Assembly: GCA_963666825.2 (NCBI GenBank)
Contig: OY763044.2
Coordinates: 1,860,001-1,924,000, forward strand
Direction of reading: 5' to 3'
DNA: 64,000 nt
Source: Saccharicrinis sp963666825
Lineage (GTDB): Bacteria; Bacteroidota; Bacteroidia; Bacteroidales; Marinilabiliaceae
Part shown: one piece after another, positions 7,619-16,701 of the stretch
Layout: every line of letters starts with the position of its first letter
Numbering within the stretch: the stretch's first letter is position 1
Position numbers and translations under genes: made by a program
Notes under the pieces: model-generated
The model's input: the letters and a program-made list of their open reading frames with translations, nothing else
Databases searched by the model: none
Told to the model about the DNA's origin: nothing

Positions 7619-9583
7619 TTAATATGTTTCCAATAAAGATTGCTTTAAACTTACATGATCTCCCGTATTAACTGATATTTTGGCTATTGTGGTATCTTTC
7701 CATGCTGTAAGTGTATTTTCAGTTTTCATGGCTTCCAGAATCATTAAAGGATCTCCTTTTTTTACATTCTGTCCTTCTTTCACCATTATATCTATTATAT
7801 TTCCCGGAGTAGGGGAAACTAGTGTTTTTTGTTCTACAGAAGTCTGCATTGATGCTTTTCTTACTTTTTGTGGTTTATCTTCAATGATTAGTTTCTTTCC
7901 ATTGTACTGAATATAAATATTCCTGTCTGCGCTTCTCAAATAGTTTATTTTATATTGAATATCGTTAGAAATAAAGCATAAATGATTTTCATCTAAATTT
8001 GTAATCCTCAAATTAATCACCTCATTATTATCTATTTGAATTATGTACTCATTGGAATAAGTATGTAGAACTTCAATTGTAATAATCTTATTATTTATAA
8101 ATATTTGATGTAATGGGTTATTACGCCAAAAGCTATAATTATGATTTGAGTTTGCTGAATTATATTTTATTAAAATATATGCGGATGATAAAATCTTTAA
8201 TTCAAGTAAAGAAAATTCTCTTTTGCTTTGAAACACTTCTGCATTGTCAGAAATAAAAGAGGTTGAATATTTTCCTTTTTTAAAGTGATCATTATTCAAA
8301 GCAAACAGAATAACATCTCTATTCGTCTCTAAACCAAAAAGAACATATTCTTTTAGAAAATGATCCAGATTAGTAATTGCCTCTTCCCGTGTAGATGCAT
8401 GTGAAGTAACCTTCTTTAATAGCGAATCAAAATGAGTTTGTATCTCTTCATAATTATTCACTCCATTATCTACTCTAATTCCTGGAATATTAGGAATATA
8501 TAAACGCTCTATAATGCCATGAGACGGTAAATAATTATTGTTGGCATCTTCTGCATATAAACGAATTTCTATCGCATGTCCATTAATAGTAATATCGTCC
8601 TGAGCAACTTCCAGCTTTTCGCCCATTGCTATTAAAAGCTGTTGTTCAACAATGTCAATGCCTGTAATTTCTTCTGTTACCGTATGTTCAACCTGTATTC
8701 TTGTATTCATTTCAAGGAAGTAATGCTTCATTGAAGGAGTTAGAATAAATTCAATGGTTCCGGCATTGGTGTACCCTATATTTTTTGCAATTTTCAAAGC
8801 ATCATCAATAATCTCTTTTCTAATTTCTTCAGGTAAATTTGGTGCCGGAGCTTCTTCTATTATCTTTTGATGTCGTCTTTGAACAGAACAATCTCGTTCA
8901 TACAAATGAATAATATTTCCATGATGATCACCAAGAATCTGAACTTCAATATGACGAGGATTCTGAATGTATTGTTCTATATAAACGGAATCATTATCAA
9001 AATATCTTTTTGCTTCTGAAGAAGCCTTGTTTATTGCTTCTTTTAACTCATCCTTATGATATACAACCCGCATTCCTTTTCCACCACCACCAGCTGCAGC
9101 TTTTACTATTAATGGGAATTCAAGTTTTGAAGCACTTTCAAGCATGTCATCAACATCTCCTTTAATTTTATTTAATAGAGGTACTTTATTTAAATATGCT
9201 ATTTTATTTGCTTCATCTTTATTACCCATCTTCTTAATTAAATCAGAAGACGGACCAATAAATTTAATGAGATTTTTTTCGCATAATTCAGCAAAATCAC
9301 CATTTTCAGATAAAAATCCATAACCAGGATGAATAGCATCAGCAAAATACTGCTTTGCTATATTTATTATTAATGATTGATTTAAATAGGTATCCAATAA
9401 AGAATTCCCATGCATTAAAACCTTTATATCAGCATTTAAAACATGCAGTGCTTTTTCTTCAGGTTTTGTATAAATAGCCACAGTTTCAATCCCCATTTTC
9501 TTTGCAGTATTGATTATTCTTACTGCAATTTCGCCTCTGTTTGCTATTAATATTCTTTTGAATTTATGTAATATGTTATTCAT
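7619..9583 (-). CDS. liuD: Acyl-CoA carboxylase biotin-carboxylase/BCCP subunit (methylcrotonyl-CoA carboxylase alpha type)
   Basis: A 654-residue subunit that carboxylates its own biotin and hands it to the beta subunit. In order: an ATP-grasp biotin carboxylase domain (about 1-450) with the glycine-rich loop AAAGGGGKGMRVV, the bicarbonate/ATP site ERDCSVQRRHQ and EMNTRIQVEHTVTE; a linking beta-barrel region; and a C-terminal biotinyl domain with LEAMKTENTL, whose Lys620 should carry biotin. The usual MKM is MKT here. The start codon overlaps the hydratase gene by 8 bases, indicating tight coupling. Together with the upstream beta subunit, methylcrotonyl-CoA is the likely substrate; geranyl-CoA or propionyl-CoA carboxylases share this architecture. 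Confidence 0.85.
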   Translation of the reverse strand: MNNILHKFKRILIANRGEIAVRIINTAKKMGIETVAIYTKPEEKALHVLNADIKVLMHGNSLLDTYLNQSLIINIAKQYFADAIHPGYGFLSENGDFAELCEKNLIKFIGPSSDLIKKMGNKDEANKIAYLNKVPLLNKIKGDVDDMLESASKLEFPLIVKAAAGGGGKGMRVVYHKDELKEAINKASSEAKRYFDNDSVYIEQYIQNPRHIEVQILGDHHGNIIHLYERDCSVQRRHQKIIEEAPAPNLPEEIRKEIIDDALKIAKNIGYTNAGTIEFILTPSMKHYFLEMNTRIQVEHTVTEEITGIDIVEQQLLIAMGEKLEVAQDDITINGHAIEIRLYAEDANNNYLPSHGIIERLYIPNIPGIRVDNGVNNYEEIQTHFDSLLKKVTSHASTREEAITNLDHFLKEYVLFGLETNRDVILFALNNDHFKKGKYSTSFISDNAEVFQSKREFSLLELKILSSAYILIKYNSANSNHNYSFWRNNPLHQIFINNKIITIEVLHTYSNEYIIQIDNNEVINLRITNLDENHLCFISNDIQYKINYLRSADRNIYIQYNGKKLIIEDKPQKVRKASMQTSVEQKTLVSPTPGNIIDIMVKEGQNVKKGDPLMILEAMKTENTLTAWKDTTIAKISVNTGDHVSLKQSLLETY

Positions 9584-10355
9584 GATTCCACACAGGTTTT
9601 CTTTTTTCTAAAAACGCAGTTACCCCTTCTTGTCCTTCTTTTGATATTCTCGCTCCTGCAATCATTCTGGCACAATTTAAGAAGGTGGTTTCATCATCAC
9701 TGCTATCTTCTAAACTATGAATTAAAGCTTTTGTTTGAATTAATGCATCCGGAGCTCCCTTAGTTATATTCTGAGCTATTTTTATGGTATATTCTCTGAT
9801 ATTTACACTATCTGAAATAAAATGAACCAATCCCTCATTTAAAGCTTCCTGAGCTGTAAAAGGTTGTGGTAATAAAAGTCTTTTTCTTGTATTACTACTT
9901 CCCATTTTTTTTAGAATATATGGAGATATAGTTGCAGGTATTAATCCCAATTGTACTTCAGGAAAACCAAACATTGAATCCTCTTCACAAATAACGATGT
10001 CACTACATGCAATTATGCCAACCGCTCCTCCAAAAGCAGATTTCTGAACTTCACAAACAACAGGGGTAGGGAAGGTGTATATACTCTCGTAAAGGGCATT
10101 AAACAGTTTTGCATCATTTATATTTTCGCTTTTAGATTGTGCTATTCCCTGTTTCATCCATTCTAAATCAGCACCTGAACAGAAATGATTATTACTACCA
10201 TGAATAACCAAAACCTTAAATGCTCTATTTCCTTTGTTTTCTCTAAGAGTGGAAATAATCTCCTTAATCATCTGCTTATTAAGTGCATTCCTTTTATCCG
10301 GACGATTAAGCTCAAGATATGCTATTTGATCTTCTATAGAAAAATTTATTGTCAT
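9576..10355 (-). CDS. liuC: Enoyl-CoA hydratase/isomerase family, probable methylglutaconyl-CoA hydratase
   Basis: Crotonase-fold enzyme of 259 residues. NRPDKRNAL, FCSGADLEWM, SAFGGAVGIIACSD (oxyanion hole) and FGFPEVQLGLIPATISPY closely fit the methylglutaconyl-CoA hydratase (AUH/LiuC) subfamily, which makes HMG-CoA from 3-methylglutaconyl-CoA. I start it at the ATG at 10353-10355; a GTG directly before it is an equally placed alternative. It sits between the two carboxylase subunits, 74 bases after the beta subunit and overlapping the alpha subunit by 8 bases, which supports a shared pathway. Substrate specificity is inferred from subfamily motifs and context. Confidence 0.82.
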   Translation of the reverse strand: MTINFSIEDQIAYLELNRPDKRNALNKQMIKEIISTLRENKGNRAFKVLVIHGSNNHFCSGADLEWMKQGIAQSKSENINDAKLFNALYESIYTFPTPVVCEVQKSAFGGAVGIIACSDIVICEEDSMFGFPEVQLGLIPATISPYILKKMGSSNTRKRLLLPQPFTAQEALNEGLVHFISDSVNIREYTIKIAQNITKGAPDALIQTKALIHSLEDSSDDETTFLNCARMIAGARISKEGQEGVTAFLEKRKPVWNHE

Positions 10356-10429
10356 CACTTTTGTTTTTTTACATAGATAGAATTAAAGGACAATATGTAT
10401 ATTATCAATATGTTATATTCAATTATTTA

Positions 10430-12016
10430 TTACATTCTGAACACCCCATAATCTCCTTTTTTATTTGAAATGTTTTGGGCCATATTTAGTCCTATAGATA
10501 AGACCATCCTGGTATCAGCAGGATCAATGATTCCGTCGTCCCAAATTCTACTTGTTGCATAATAAGGGGATGCTTCCTTTTTAAATCCTTCTATAATTTT
10601 GTGACGCATTTTTTCGATCTCGTCATTACTGCTTATTACACCCTTTTTACTTTCCTGATCCTTTTTAATGGTAGTAAGTACATCTGCTGCTTGTTGTGGT
10701 CCCATAACCGATATACTTCCAGATGGCCACGTGAACAAAAGGCGAGGACCAAATGCACGACCTCCCATGGCATAATTACCGGCTCCATAGCTTCCCCCAA
10801 TTACAATTGTGAAAAATGGCACCTTGCTATTTGCAAGCGCATTTACCATTTTAGCACCATCTTTAGCTATTCCCATTCTTTCATAGTCCTTTCCAACCAT
10901 AAAACCTGTGATATTTTGAAAAAACACCATAGGAATATCTCTCTGATTACATAACTGTATAAAATGAGCCCCTTTTTGCGATGATTCTGAAAATAAAATG
11001 CCATTATTGGCTAAAATACCAACCTTAAAGCCATTAATTGTTGCAAAACAAGTAACCAAAGTATTACCATAATCAGGCTTAAATTCAGCATAGCTATCTT
11101 CATCTATAATTAGCTTTATCAACCTTCTAACGTCTTTATTGTATTTTCCTGCTTCAGGTATTTCATTATAGATTTCAACAGAGTTGTTTTTTTGATACTG
11201 TACGAAATGCTCTTGTTTTATTTTCTTTTTGCTTTTAGGTAAATATTTGAAAATGTTACGACAAATCTCTATCGCATGATGATCATCATCAGCTAAATGA
11301 TCAGCAACTCCAGATTGTGAAGTATGCATTTCTCCACCGCCAAGTTCCTCTGCACTTACCTCTTCGCCTGTTGCTGCTTTAACTAAAGGAGGACCTCCTA
11401 AAAATATAGTACCCTGGTTCTTTACAATGATAGTTTCGTCACTCATTGCAGGAATATATGCTCCACCTGCCGTACATGAGCCCATAACAATACTAATTTG
11501 AGGTATACCTTGGGCAGATAAACGAGCCTGATTATAAAAGATTCGCCCAAAATCATCCTTATCCGGAAAAACATTGGCTTGCTCAGGTAAAAATATACCT
11601 CCAGAATCAACCAAGTAAACACAAGCCAAATTGTTTTCAAGTGCAATTTCCTGAGCTCTCAGATGCTTTTTTATTGTTTCTTCAATATATGTCCCACCTT
11701 TTGTTGTTGCGTCATTAGCTATTATAATTGATTCACGCCCATTAATATATCCAATACCTGTTATAATACCTGCAGAAGGAAAATCATTATTGTATTTGTC
11801 GTAGGCAGCAAGTTGTGACAATTCTAAAAAAGGAGAATGTTCATCAATTAATAAATCAATTCTTTCACGAGCCAATAACTTGCCTTTTTTCTTATGTTGT
11901 TCCTGCTTGTTTTTATTTTGAGTTAAGATTAGCTGAGTTTTTATTTTAAATTCTGCAACCTCCTTGGGAATACCCAGGTTCAGATAAATATTCAGTTTGT
12001 CCTCAATATCTGTCAT
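10430..12016 (-). CDS. liuB: Acyl-CoA carboxylase carboxyltransferase (beta) subunit, methylcrotonyl-CoA carboxylase type
   Basis: Transfers the carboxyl group from carboxybiotin to the acyl-CoA. The 528-residue protein has the two crotonase-like halves of the family. Recognisable blocks are KKGKLLARERIDLLID, YLVDSGGIFLPEQANVFPDK, IVMGSCTAGGAYIPAMSDE, VKAATGEEVSAEELGG and, near the C-terminus, GSYGAGNYAMGGRAFGPR with WPSGSISVMGPQQAA. The SGGIFLPEQ and GRAFGPR wording is typical of methylcrotonyl-CoA carboxylase rather than propionyl-CoA carboxylase. It is the first gene of the liu-like operon, with the hydratase and biotin subunit following. Confidence 0.88.
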   Translation of the reverse strand: MTDIEDKLNIYLNLGIPKEVAEFKIKTQLILTQNKNKQEQHKKKGKLLARERIDLLIDEHSPFLELSQLAAYDKYNNDFPSAGIITGIGYINGRESIIIANDATTKGGTYIEETIKKHLRAQEIALENNLACVYLVDSGGIFLPEQANVFPDKDDFGRIFYNQARLSAQGIPQISIVMGSCTAGGAYIPAMSDETIIVKNQGTIFLGGPPLVKAATGEEVSAEELGGGEMHTSQSGVADHLADDDHHAIEICRNIFKYLPKSKKKIKQEHFVQYQKNNSVEIYNEIPEAGKYNKDVRRLIKLIIDEDSYAEFKPDYGNTLVTCFATINGFKVGILANNGILFSESSQKGAHFIQLCNQRDIPMVFFQNITGFMVGKDYERMGIAKDGAKMVNALANSKVPFFTIVIGGSYGAGNYAMGGRAFGPRLLFTWPSGSISVMGPQQAADVLTTIKKDQESKKGVISSNDEIEKMRHKIIEGFKKEASPYYATSRIWDDGIIDPADTRMVLSIGLNMAQNISNKKGDYGVFRM

Positions 12017-12186
12017 AATTATGCTCTCTGATAATATTTACAAGTAGTAACCAATATCCCTTGAAATTGTTTATTGGTATTTCTGTATATATTTTAGATG
12101 AAATTATAATCGATATATAATCAGAGTAAAGCAGTTTGCCTGCCACTTATAAGACGTTTTGCAGTTTGGTTTATACAAATTTTAAT

Positions 12187-13317
12187 TTAATTATTCTTAG
12201 ATATGGTTTTACAAAAATCAACAACTGCTTTTTTAAGATATTTTGAGACATTTCTTATTGAGTCGTCCATATTTTCTGCATACCGTATTATTTCATTCAG
12301 GTAATCCACTTTATAGTTCTCAAGGTCGTTTCCTTCAATTTCATTATATCCACAAATGACAGCAAGCTTTTGATCTTTAATAGAGTTCATGATTCCAGAA
12401 ATGACTTTTCCGGATAAGGTTTGAAAATCTAATTTACCTTCCCCTGTTATAATCCAATCGGCATCTAAAATATGGCTGTCAAAGTCCGATATATTCATCA
12501 TTAATTCAATACCTGATTTTAATTCAGCATTTAAGAATAATATGGAGCCTGCACCTAATCCTCCGGCCGCTCCAGCACCTTTAATTAGCTGTAAATCTTT
12601 ATTGCAATATCTTTTAGCAACTACATTAAAATTCATCATTCCTTTATCAAGATTTTGAACCATTATAGCATCAGCTCCCTTTTGAGGTGCATATATGTAC
12701 GCAGCTCCGTTTATACCAAACAGAGGATTGTCAACATCACAAGCCACTTGAAACTTTACGTTTTTTAATGTTGGATGTACCTTGGAATCATCTATTTGAG
12801 AAAGTAATGTTAAATCACTTCCAGTGCCTTGTAATTCGTTTCCTAAATTGTCATAAAAACAATATCCTAAAGCTCGAGCCATACCCATACCACAATCATT
12901 TGTTGCACTACCTCCAATTCCTAAGATTATTTGTTCTGCACCTTTATTTACTGCATCTAATATTAACTCTCCGGTACCATAAGTAGATGTTTTCATAGGA
13001 TTTATCTCATCTCTGCTTAATAGTTTCAGTCCAGAGGCTTCGGCCATTTCTATAAAGGCTGCTTTTTTTGATCTTGAATAAAAATACTTAGCAGAAATAT
13101 CTCTACCCAAAGGATCTTTAACATTCTTAAAATGCAAATCTCCTTCCATATAATAGTTTAATATATCAACAGTTCCGTCTCCTCCATCAGCCAGTGGAAG
13201 TTTAATTATATTTGCGTCTTTTATATATAATTTTAATGTATCGTTAACAATATTACAAAACTCAATACCAGATAGAGAACCCTTGAATTTATCCGGAGCT
13301 ATTATAATCTTTGTCAT
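12187..13317 (-). CDS. Glycerate kinase (GarK/GlxK type)
   Basis: Phosphorylates D-glycerate, feeding glyoxylate or serine-derived carbon into lower glycolysis. The family N-terminus MTKIIIAPDKFKGSLSG begins at the ATG at 13315-13317; an upstream ATG at 13347 would add ten unconserved residues. Further signatures are LPLADGGDGTVDIL, GIGGSATNDCGMGMARALG, GAGAAGGLGAG and DWIITGEGKLDFQTLSGK. The 376-residue length is normal. It is divergent from the MBL hydrolase gene and not obviously in an operon. Whether the product is 2- or 3-phosphoglycerate cannot be read directly, although this type usually gives 2-phosphoglycerate. Confidence 0.92.
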   Translation of the reverse strand: MTKIIIAPDKFKGSLSGIEFCNIVNDTLKLYIKDANIIKLPLADGGDGTVDILNYYMEGDLHFKNVKDPLGRDISAKYFYSRSKKAAFIEMAEASGLKLLSRDEINPMKTSTYGTGELILDAVNKGAEQIILGIGGSATNDCGMGMARALGYCFYDNLGNELQGTGSDLTLLSQIDDSKVHPTLKNVKFQVACDVDNPLFGINGAAYIYAPQKGADAIMVQNLDKGMMNFNVVAKRYCNKDLQLIKGAGAAGGLGAGSILFLNAELKSGIELMMNISDFDSHILDADWIITGEGKLDFQTLSGKVISGIMNSIKDQKLAVICGYNEIEGNDLENYKVDYLNEIIRYAENMDDSIRNVSKYLKKAVVDFCKTISKNN

Positions 13318-13378
13318 TCTTTGTATTTTTGAAGTCAATGTAAACATTATAAATTTAAATCTTTTCGATAGTGTTTTG

Positions 13379-13386
13379 TATCTTTG
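13379..13386 (+). promoter_or_regulatory. -7 promoter element for the MBL hydrolase gene
   Basis: TATCTTTG matches TAnnTTTG 27 bases before the TTG start. I see no TTG at the -33 position, so this is a partial match. Confidence 0.35.
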
Positions 13387-13413
13387 ATTTTGTGAATTAT
13401 AAATATACTTAGA

Positions 13414-14178
13414 TTGAAAATTACTTTTTTAGGGACTGGAACTTCTCAGGGTGTGCCTGTAATAGCTTGTGATTGTAGGGTGTGCAAATCCGATGATCCA
13501 AAAGATAAACGCTTACGTTCTTCTGTGTTAATTGAAATCGATAACCTTACTTTAGTTATTGACTCAGGACCCGATTTCAGACAGCAAATGCTAAAAGCAA
13601 ACGTTCGCTCATTGGATGGAATTCTGTTTACACATGAACATAAAGATCATATTGCAGGATTGGATGATGTAAGAGCCTTTAATTGGGTGAATAAGCGACA
13701 TGTAGATGTATTTGCCGAAAACAGAGTAATTAACGCTCTAATAACAGAATTTGGATATGCTTTTGCAGAAAAACCATATCCGGGAGTTCCTAAAATAGAT
13801 CTAAATACAATAACTGAAGAACCTTTTTATATTAAAGATGTAAAAATCATACCTATTAGGGGTAAACACTTGCATTTGCCTGTATTAGGATATCGCATTG
13901 GTGACTTTACTTATTTAACTGACTTTAATTATATATCAAGCAGTGAATTAGAAAAAGTATTGGGCTCCAAGGTTGTTGTAATTAATGGTGTTAGAAAAGA
14001 GCCTCATATTTCTCATTTTTGTTTAAGTGAATCGATAGAAGTCATTCATAAAGTAAATCCACCTAAAGGATATATTACGCACATTTCTCATCAATTAGGT
14101 CTTTATAAAGAGGAGGATTCCCAATTGCCGGATAATATTCATTTGGCTTACGATGGATTGGATATTTTAATCGATTAA
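13414..14178 (+). CDS. MBL-fold metallohydrolase (PhnP-like)
   Basis: A 254-residue metallo-beta-lactamase-fold hydrolase starting at TTG with MKITFLGTGTSQGVPVIACD. The metal-binding HxHxDH is in FTHEHKDHIAGLDD, followed by histidines in RGKHLHLP and HISHQLG and an aspartate in YLTDFNY. The Cys pair in ACDCRVCKSDD resembles the structural zinc site of PhnP-like phosphodiesterases. Family members hydrolyse cyclic phosphodiesters or phosphonate intermediates, but no phosphonate genes lie nearby, so the substrate is unknown. It converges on the outer membrane protein gene, with 25 bases between the two stops. Confidence 0.85.
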   Translation: MKITFLGTGTSQGVPVIACDCRVCKSDDPKDKRLRSSVLIEIDNLTLVIDSGPDFRQQMLKANVRSLDGILFTHEHKDHIAGLDDVRAFNWVNKRHVDVFAENRVINALITEFGYAFAEKPYPGVPKIDLNTITEEPFYIKDVKIIPIRGKHLHLPVLGYRIGDFTYLTDFNYISSSELEKVLGSKVVVINGVRKEPHISHFCLSESIEVIHKVNPPKGYITHISHQLGLYKEEDSQLPDNIHLAYDGLDILID

Positions 14179-14203
14179 TACTTCCTTTACAAAAGAATTT
14201 ATA

Positions 14204-16072
14204 TTATTCAAATTTGTCAGTATAAGGTTTGTTTATATCAAAAGATTTAAAATTTCCGATACTTTCACCGGATAATCTAAAATCAAAAGTATTACCTCCA
14301 AGAGGAATTCTTGGAAAGTAAGCTAATTGCAATTGAATTGTGTTAAATACTAAATGGTCATTTCTTATTCGTATCCCTATACCAACAGAATAATAAGGTT
14401 TTGTAGCAAATAAAACCTTATTTTCACTTATCCATCCTATGTCTGCAAAGCTAAATGGAACTACTTTAAATCCGTAGATATCTGTAGGAGTAAACAATAC
14501 ACTTTCTGAATTTAAAACAAATTTTTGCGTTCCTCTAAGGTCATGACTTCGATATGATGTAATGCCTGGTGATGATTGTGTCAAATAGAAGTATTGAGAA
14601 TGATCCAGATGCATGGCCCTGGTATAATAGGATGAAACAAAATATCTGAATTGATTATTACCAAATTTCTTTAATGAAGAAATATACCTTGTTCCAAATC
14701 GCATTAATGTTCTTTCCGGATTTGTTTTAAAGAAAAAAGAATTAAAGTCGGCACTAAAATAAATATACCCCTTATTGGGCACAATCGCTGAACCTACAGA
14801 AAAATGGCCACCTAAATACATGCGGTTTTTCTTTTCATTAGTATTTATTCCGAATGTAATTGATGACAAAAAGCCATAAGGAACATCTTCTATACGTCCA
14901 TAATTGTATATTAAAGTATTTTTATAATAACTACGTTTATTAAAAGAAAGGCCAGTAAAGAAATAATAGTTAGGTGTATAGTACGCCTCGTTTCTTAAAG
15001 AATCAGGAAGGTTAGAAAATTTATTTATTATAACCTGACCCAATAAACCAACTGTTGATCGATTAAAGTAGTTTGTAGAGTTTATTAAAAAACTTCTACC
15101 AAACCACATATCTCTATTTAGATAATCATAGTTATTATATATTTTATTTTCATCTGTGGAATCTACAGGAACTTTTAAATTCCTTCTTAGATTAATTCCT
15201 CCGGCATATTTTGTTTCAGGAGTATAGAAGTCTTTGTTAAAACCCAAATTAACGTAATTGTCATTAAAAGTATTATTTACCTCTGCATTAAAAGAAATAA
15301 AAGAACCGTATATATTATCCCAAAGGATATTTTCATGATAGCCAAATTTATTTTTTTCTGTAGCTCTACTATCAATTAAATGATTCATTTCTAACCCATA
15401 TCCAAATACATTTTTGCTATAAATACCAGCTCTAAATTTATTTGTTGATATTGTTCCCGAAATACCATAAGGGTAGGCATCCTGAGTAATAATTAAAATA
15501 TCAACCAGTGTAGTATCAATATTGGCTGGTTCTAAAACAATTAGAGCATCAGTTATAAAACCAAGAGAACGTAACATTCGCTCACTTTCATTGATACTTG
15601 GAATATTAACCAGCTCCCCCTTTTTAAAAGTTAAAGTGTTAGTTATTATACTCTTTTTAGTCTGAAATCTTAGTTTACTTAATGTTTTCTCAAGCCTATT
15701 AGTAGAAAAGTCAATGGTATCTAAAATATTTCTGGCAAAAGGTGAAACCTGTTTTATATTTATAGATCTAATAATCTTTTGATTGTACTTTTTATATTCT
15801 TTTTCGATAGATAAAAGAAGCTCACTGGCTGAAACATTAGAATCTCTTGATACAACAATCCATTCATAAAGTTTTTTATAAATAAAACTGCTGTCTTTGC
15901 TATTCTTTAATAATTCATGAATTGATGTATTCGAATTAATACCAGGATTAATATCCTTATTTTGAGATTTTACAGGAGAGATTACACAATAAAAAAGCAA
16001 AGCTACCAGAAGTAGCTTATTTATAAATAATTTAAATCTCTGGTCTAATATGCCTTTTATAAGTGTATTCAA
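14204..16072 (-). CDS. Outer membrane beta-barrel protein, BamA/TamA-like with POTRA-type region
   Basis: A 622-residue protein starting at TTG, with a hydrophobic signal segment (about 17-36) ending near VKSQ. Residues about 140-200 (LTFKKGELVNIPSINESERMLR-like wording, then LVDILIITQD) read like a POTRA domain. The C-terminal half is an alternating aromatic pattern, as expected of a 16-strand barrel, with NVFGYGLEMNH and VGIGIRIRNDHLVFNT. This fits the Omp85 superfamily found as orphan copies in Bacteroidota, distinct from the essential BamA. No partner gene indicates a substrate. The non-ATG start is the only one that keeps a signal peptide. Confidence 0.65.
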   Translation of the reverse strand: MNTLIKGILDQRFKLFINKLLLVALLFYCVISPVKSQNKDINPGINSNTSIHELLKNSKDSSFIYKKLYEWIVVSRDSNVSASELLLSIEKEYKKYNQKIIRSINIKQVSPFARNILDTIDFSTNRLEKTLSKLRFQTKKSIITNTLTFKKGELVNIPSINESERMLRSLGFITDALIVLEPANIDTTLVDILIITQDAYPYGISGTISTNKFRAGIYSKNVFGYGLEMNHLIDSRATEKNKFGYHENILWDNIYGSFISFNAEVNNTFNDNYVNLGFNKDFYTPETKYAGGINLRRNLKVPVDSTDENKIYNNYDYLNRDMWFGRSFLINSTNYFNRSTVGLLGQVIINKFSNLPDSLRNEAYYTPNYYFFTGLSFNKRSYYKNTLIYNYGRIEDVPYGFLSSITFGINTNEKKNRMYLGGHFSVGSAIVPNKGYIYFSADFNSFFFKTNPERTLMRFGTRYISSLKKFGNNQFRYFVSSYYTRAMHLDHSQYFYLTQSSPGITSYRSHDLRGTQKFVLNSESVLFTPTDIYGFKVVPFSFADIGWISENKVLFATKPYYSVGIGIRIRNDHLVFNTIQLQLAYFPRIPLGGNTFDFRLSGESIGNFKSFDINKPYTDKFE

Positions 16073-16104
16073 AGTATATCAAATATACTTAATTTATTAT
16101 GTCA

Positions 16105-16656
16105 CTAATATAAAAAGTAAATAATTATAGGAATAAGCAAGCCAATAGTTACAAATAAAAAACCTCGCCATTTAAAACCAGTTTTTCCTTTCAAAATATA
16201 CAATCCACTTATGGATATTATAATTAAAGAAATTGCGAAGATATCTGAAAAATACTTCCAAATTATACCGGGATTAAAATGTAAAAAATTAATGGAATTA
16301 AATAATGGTCGCTTTTTAATTTCTTCAAGTAATGCAATATTTGAAATTGCATTAAAACAAATGTTAGATCCGCCGGATAAAAAGATTTTTAAAGTATTTT
16401 CATCTGGCAAATAATGCTTTCTATAAACCTCATTTACACCAGATTTGACAATGATGTCATTTATAGCATAATTGCTTGATAAAGAATCTTTATGAAGTAA
16501 ATTATATTCAAATGTTTTTGTAGTTATAATATAATTTGGATTCCAATCATGTTTGTGATTTAAAGCAATCCCACTTAAGGAATAAATAATGATCATTCCA
16601 GTGAAGAAATAACCCAGATCACGATGTATTATGCGATTGACTTTTCGTAACTTCAT
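16105..16656 (-). CDS. PepSY-associated membrane protein
   Basis: A 183-residue inner membrane protein. VNRIIHRDLGYFFTGMIIIYSLSGIALNH is the typical first helix of PepSY-TM proteins, and two further helices lie near the C-terminus (about 132-150 and 163-183). The periplasmic middle part is short and has no catalytic motif. The family is often linked to iron or heme handling, but no such gene is next to it here. It follows a Cys-rich lipoprotein gene on the same strand, separated by a terminator, so the two may be only partly co-transcribed. Confidence 0.7.
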   Translation of the reverse strand: MKLRKVNRIIHRDLGYFFTGMIIIYSLSGIALNHKHDWNPNYIITTKTFEYNLLHKDSLSSNYAINDIIVKSGVNEVYRKHYLPDENTLKIFLSGGSNICFNAISNIALLEEIKKRPLFNSINFLHFNPGIIWKYFSDIFAISLIIISISGLYILKGKTGFKWRGFLFVTIGLLIPIIIYFLY

Positions 16657-16671
16657 TGAAGAACATAAAAA

Positions 16672-16691
16672 AAGCCGACTTTTGTCGGCTT
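16672..16691 (-). terminator. Intrinsic terminator after the Cys-rich lipoprotein gene
   Basis: AAGCCGAC and GTCGGCTT form an 8-bp GC-rich stem with a TTTT/AAAA loop. On the minus strand it is followed by a run of seven T. It ends only about 16 bases before the next start codon. Confidence 0.8.
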
Positions 16692-16701
16692 AAATATCTA
16701 A

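Noticed and set aside
10601..10954. 117-codon ORF antisense to the carboxyltransferase gene
   Set aside because: Fully contained in the opposite strand of a clear gene; no family features.
6427..12016. Geranyl-CoA/citronellol (atu) operon
   Set aside because: The subunits are homologous, but the hydratase motifs fit methylglutaconyl-CoA hydratase and no other atu genes are present.
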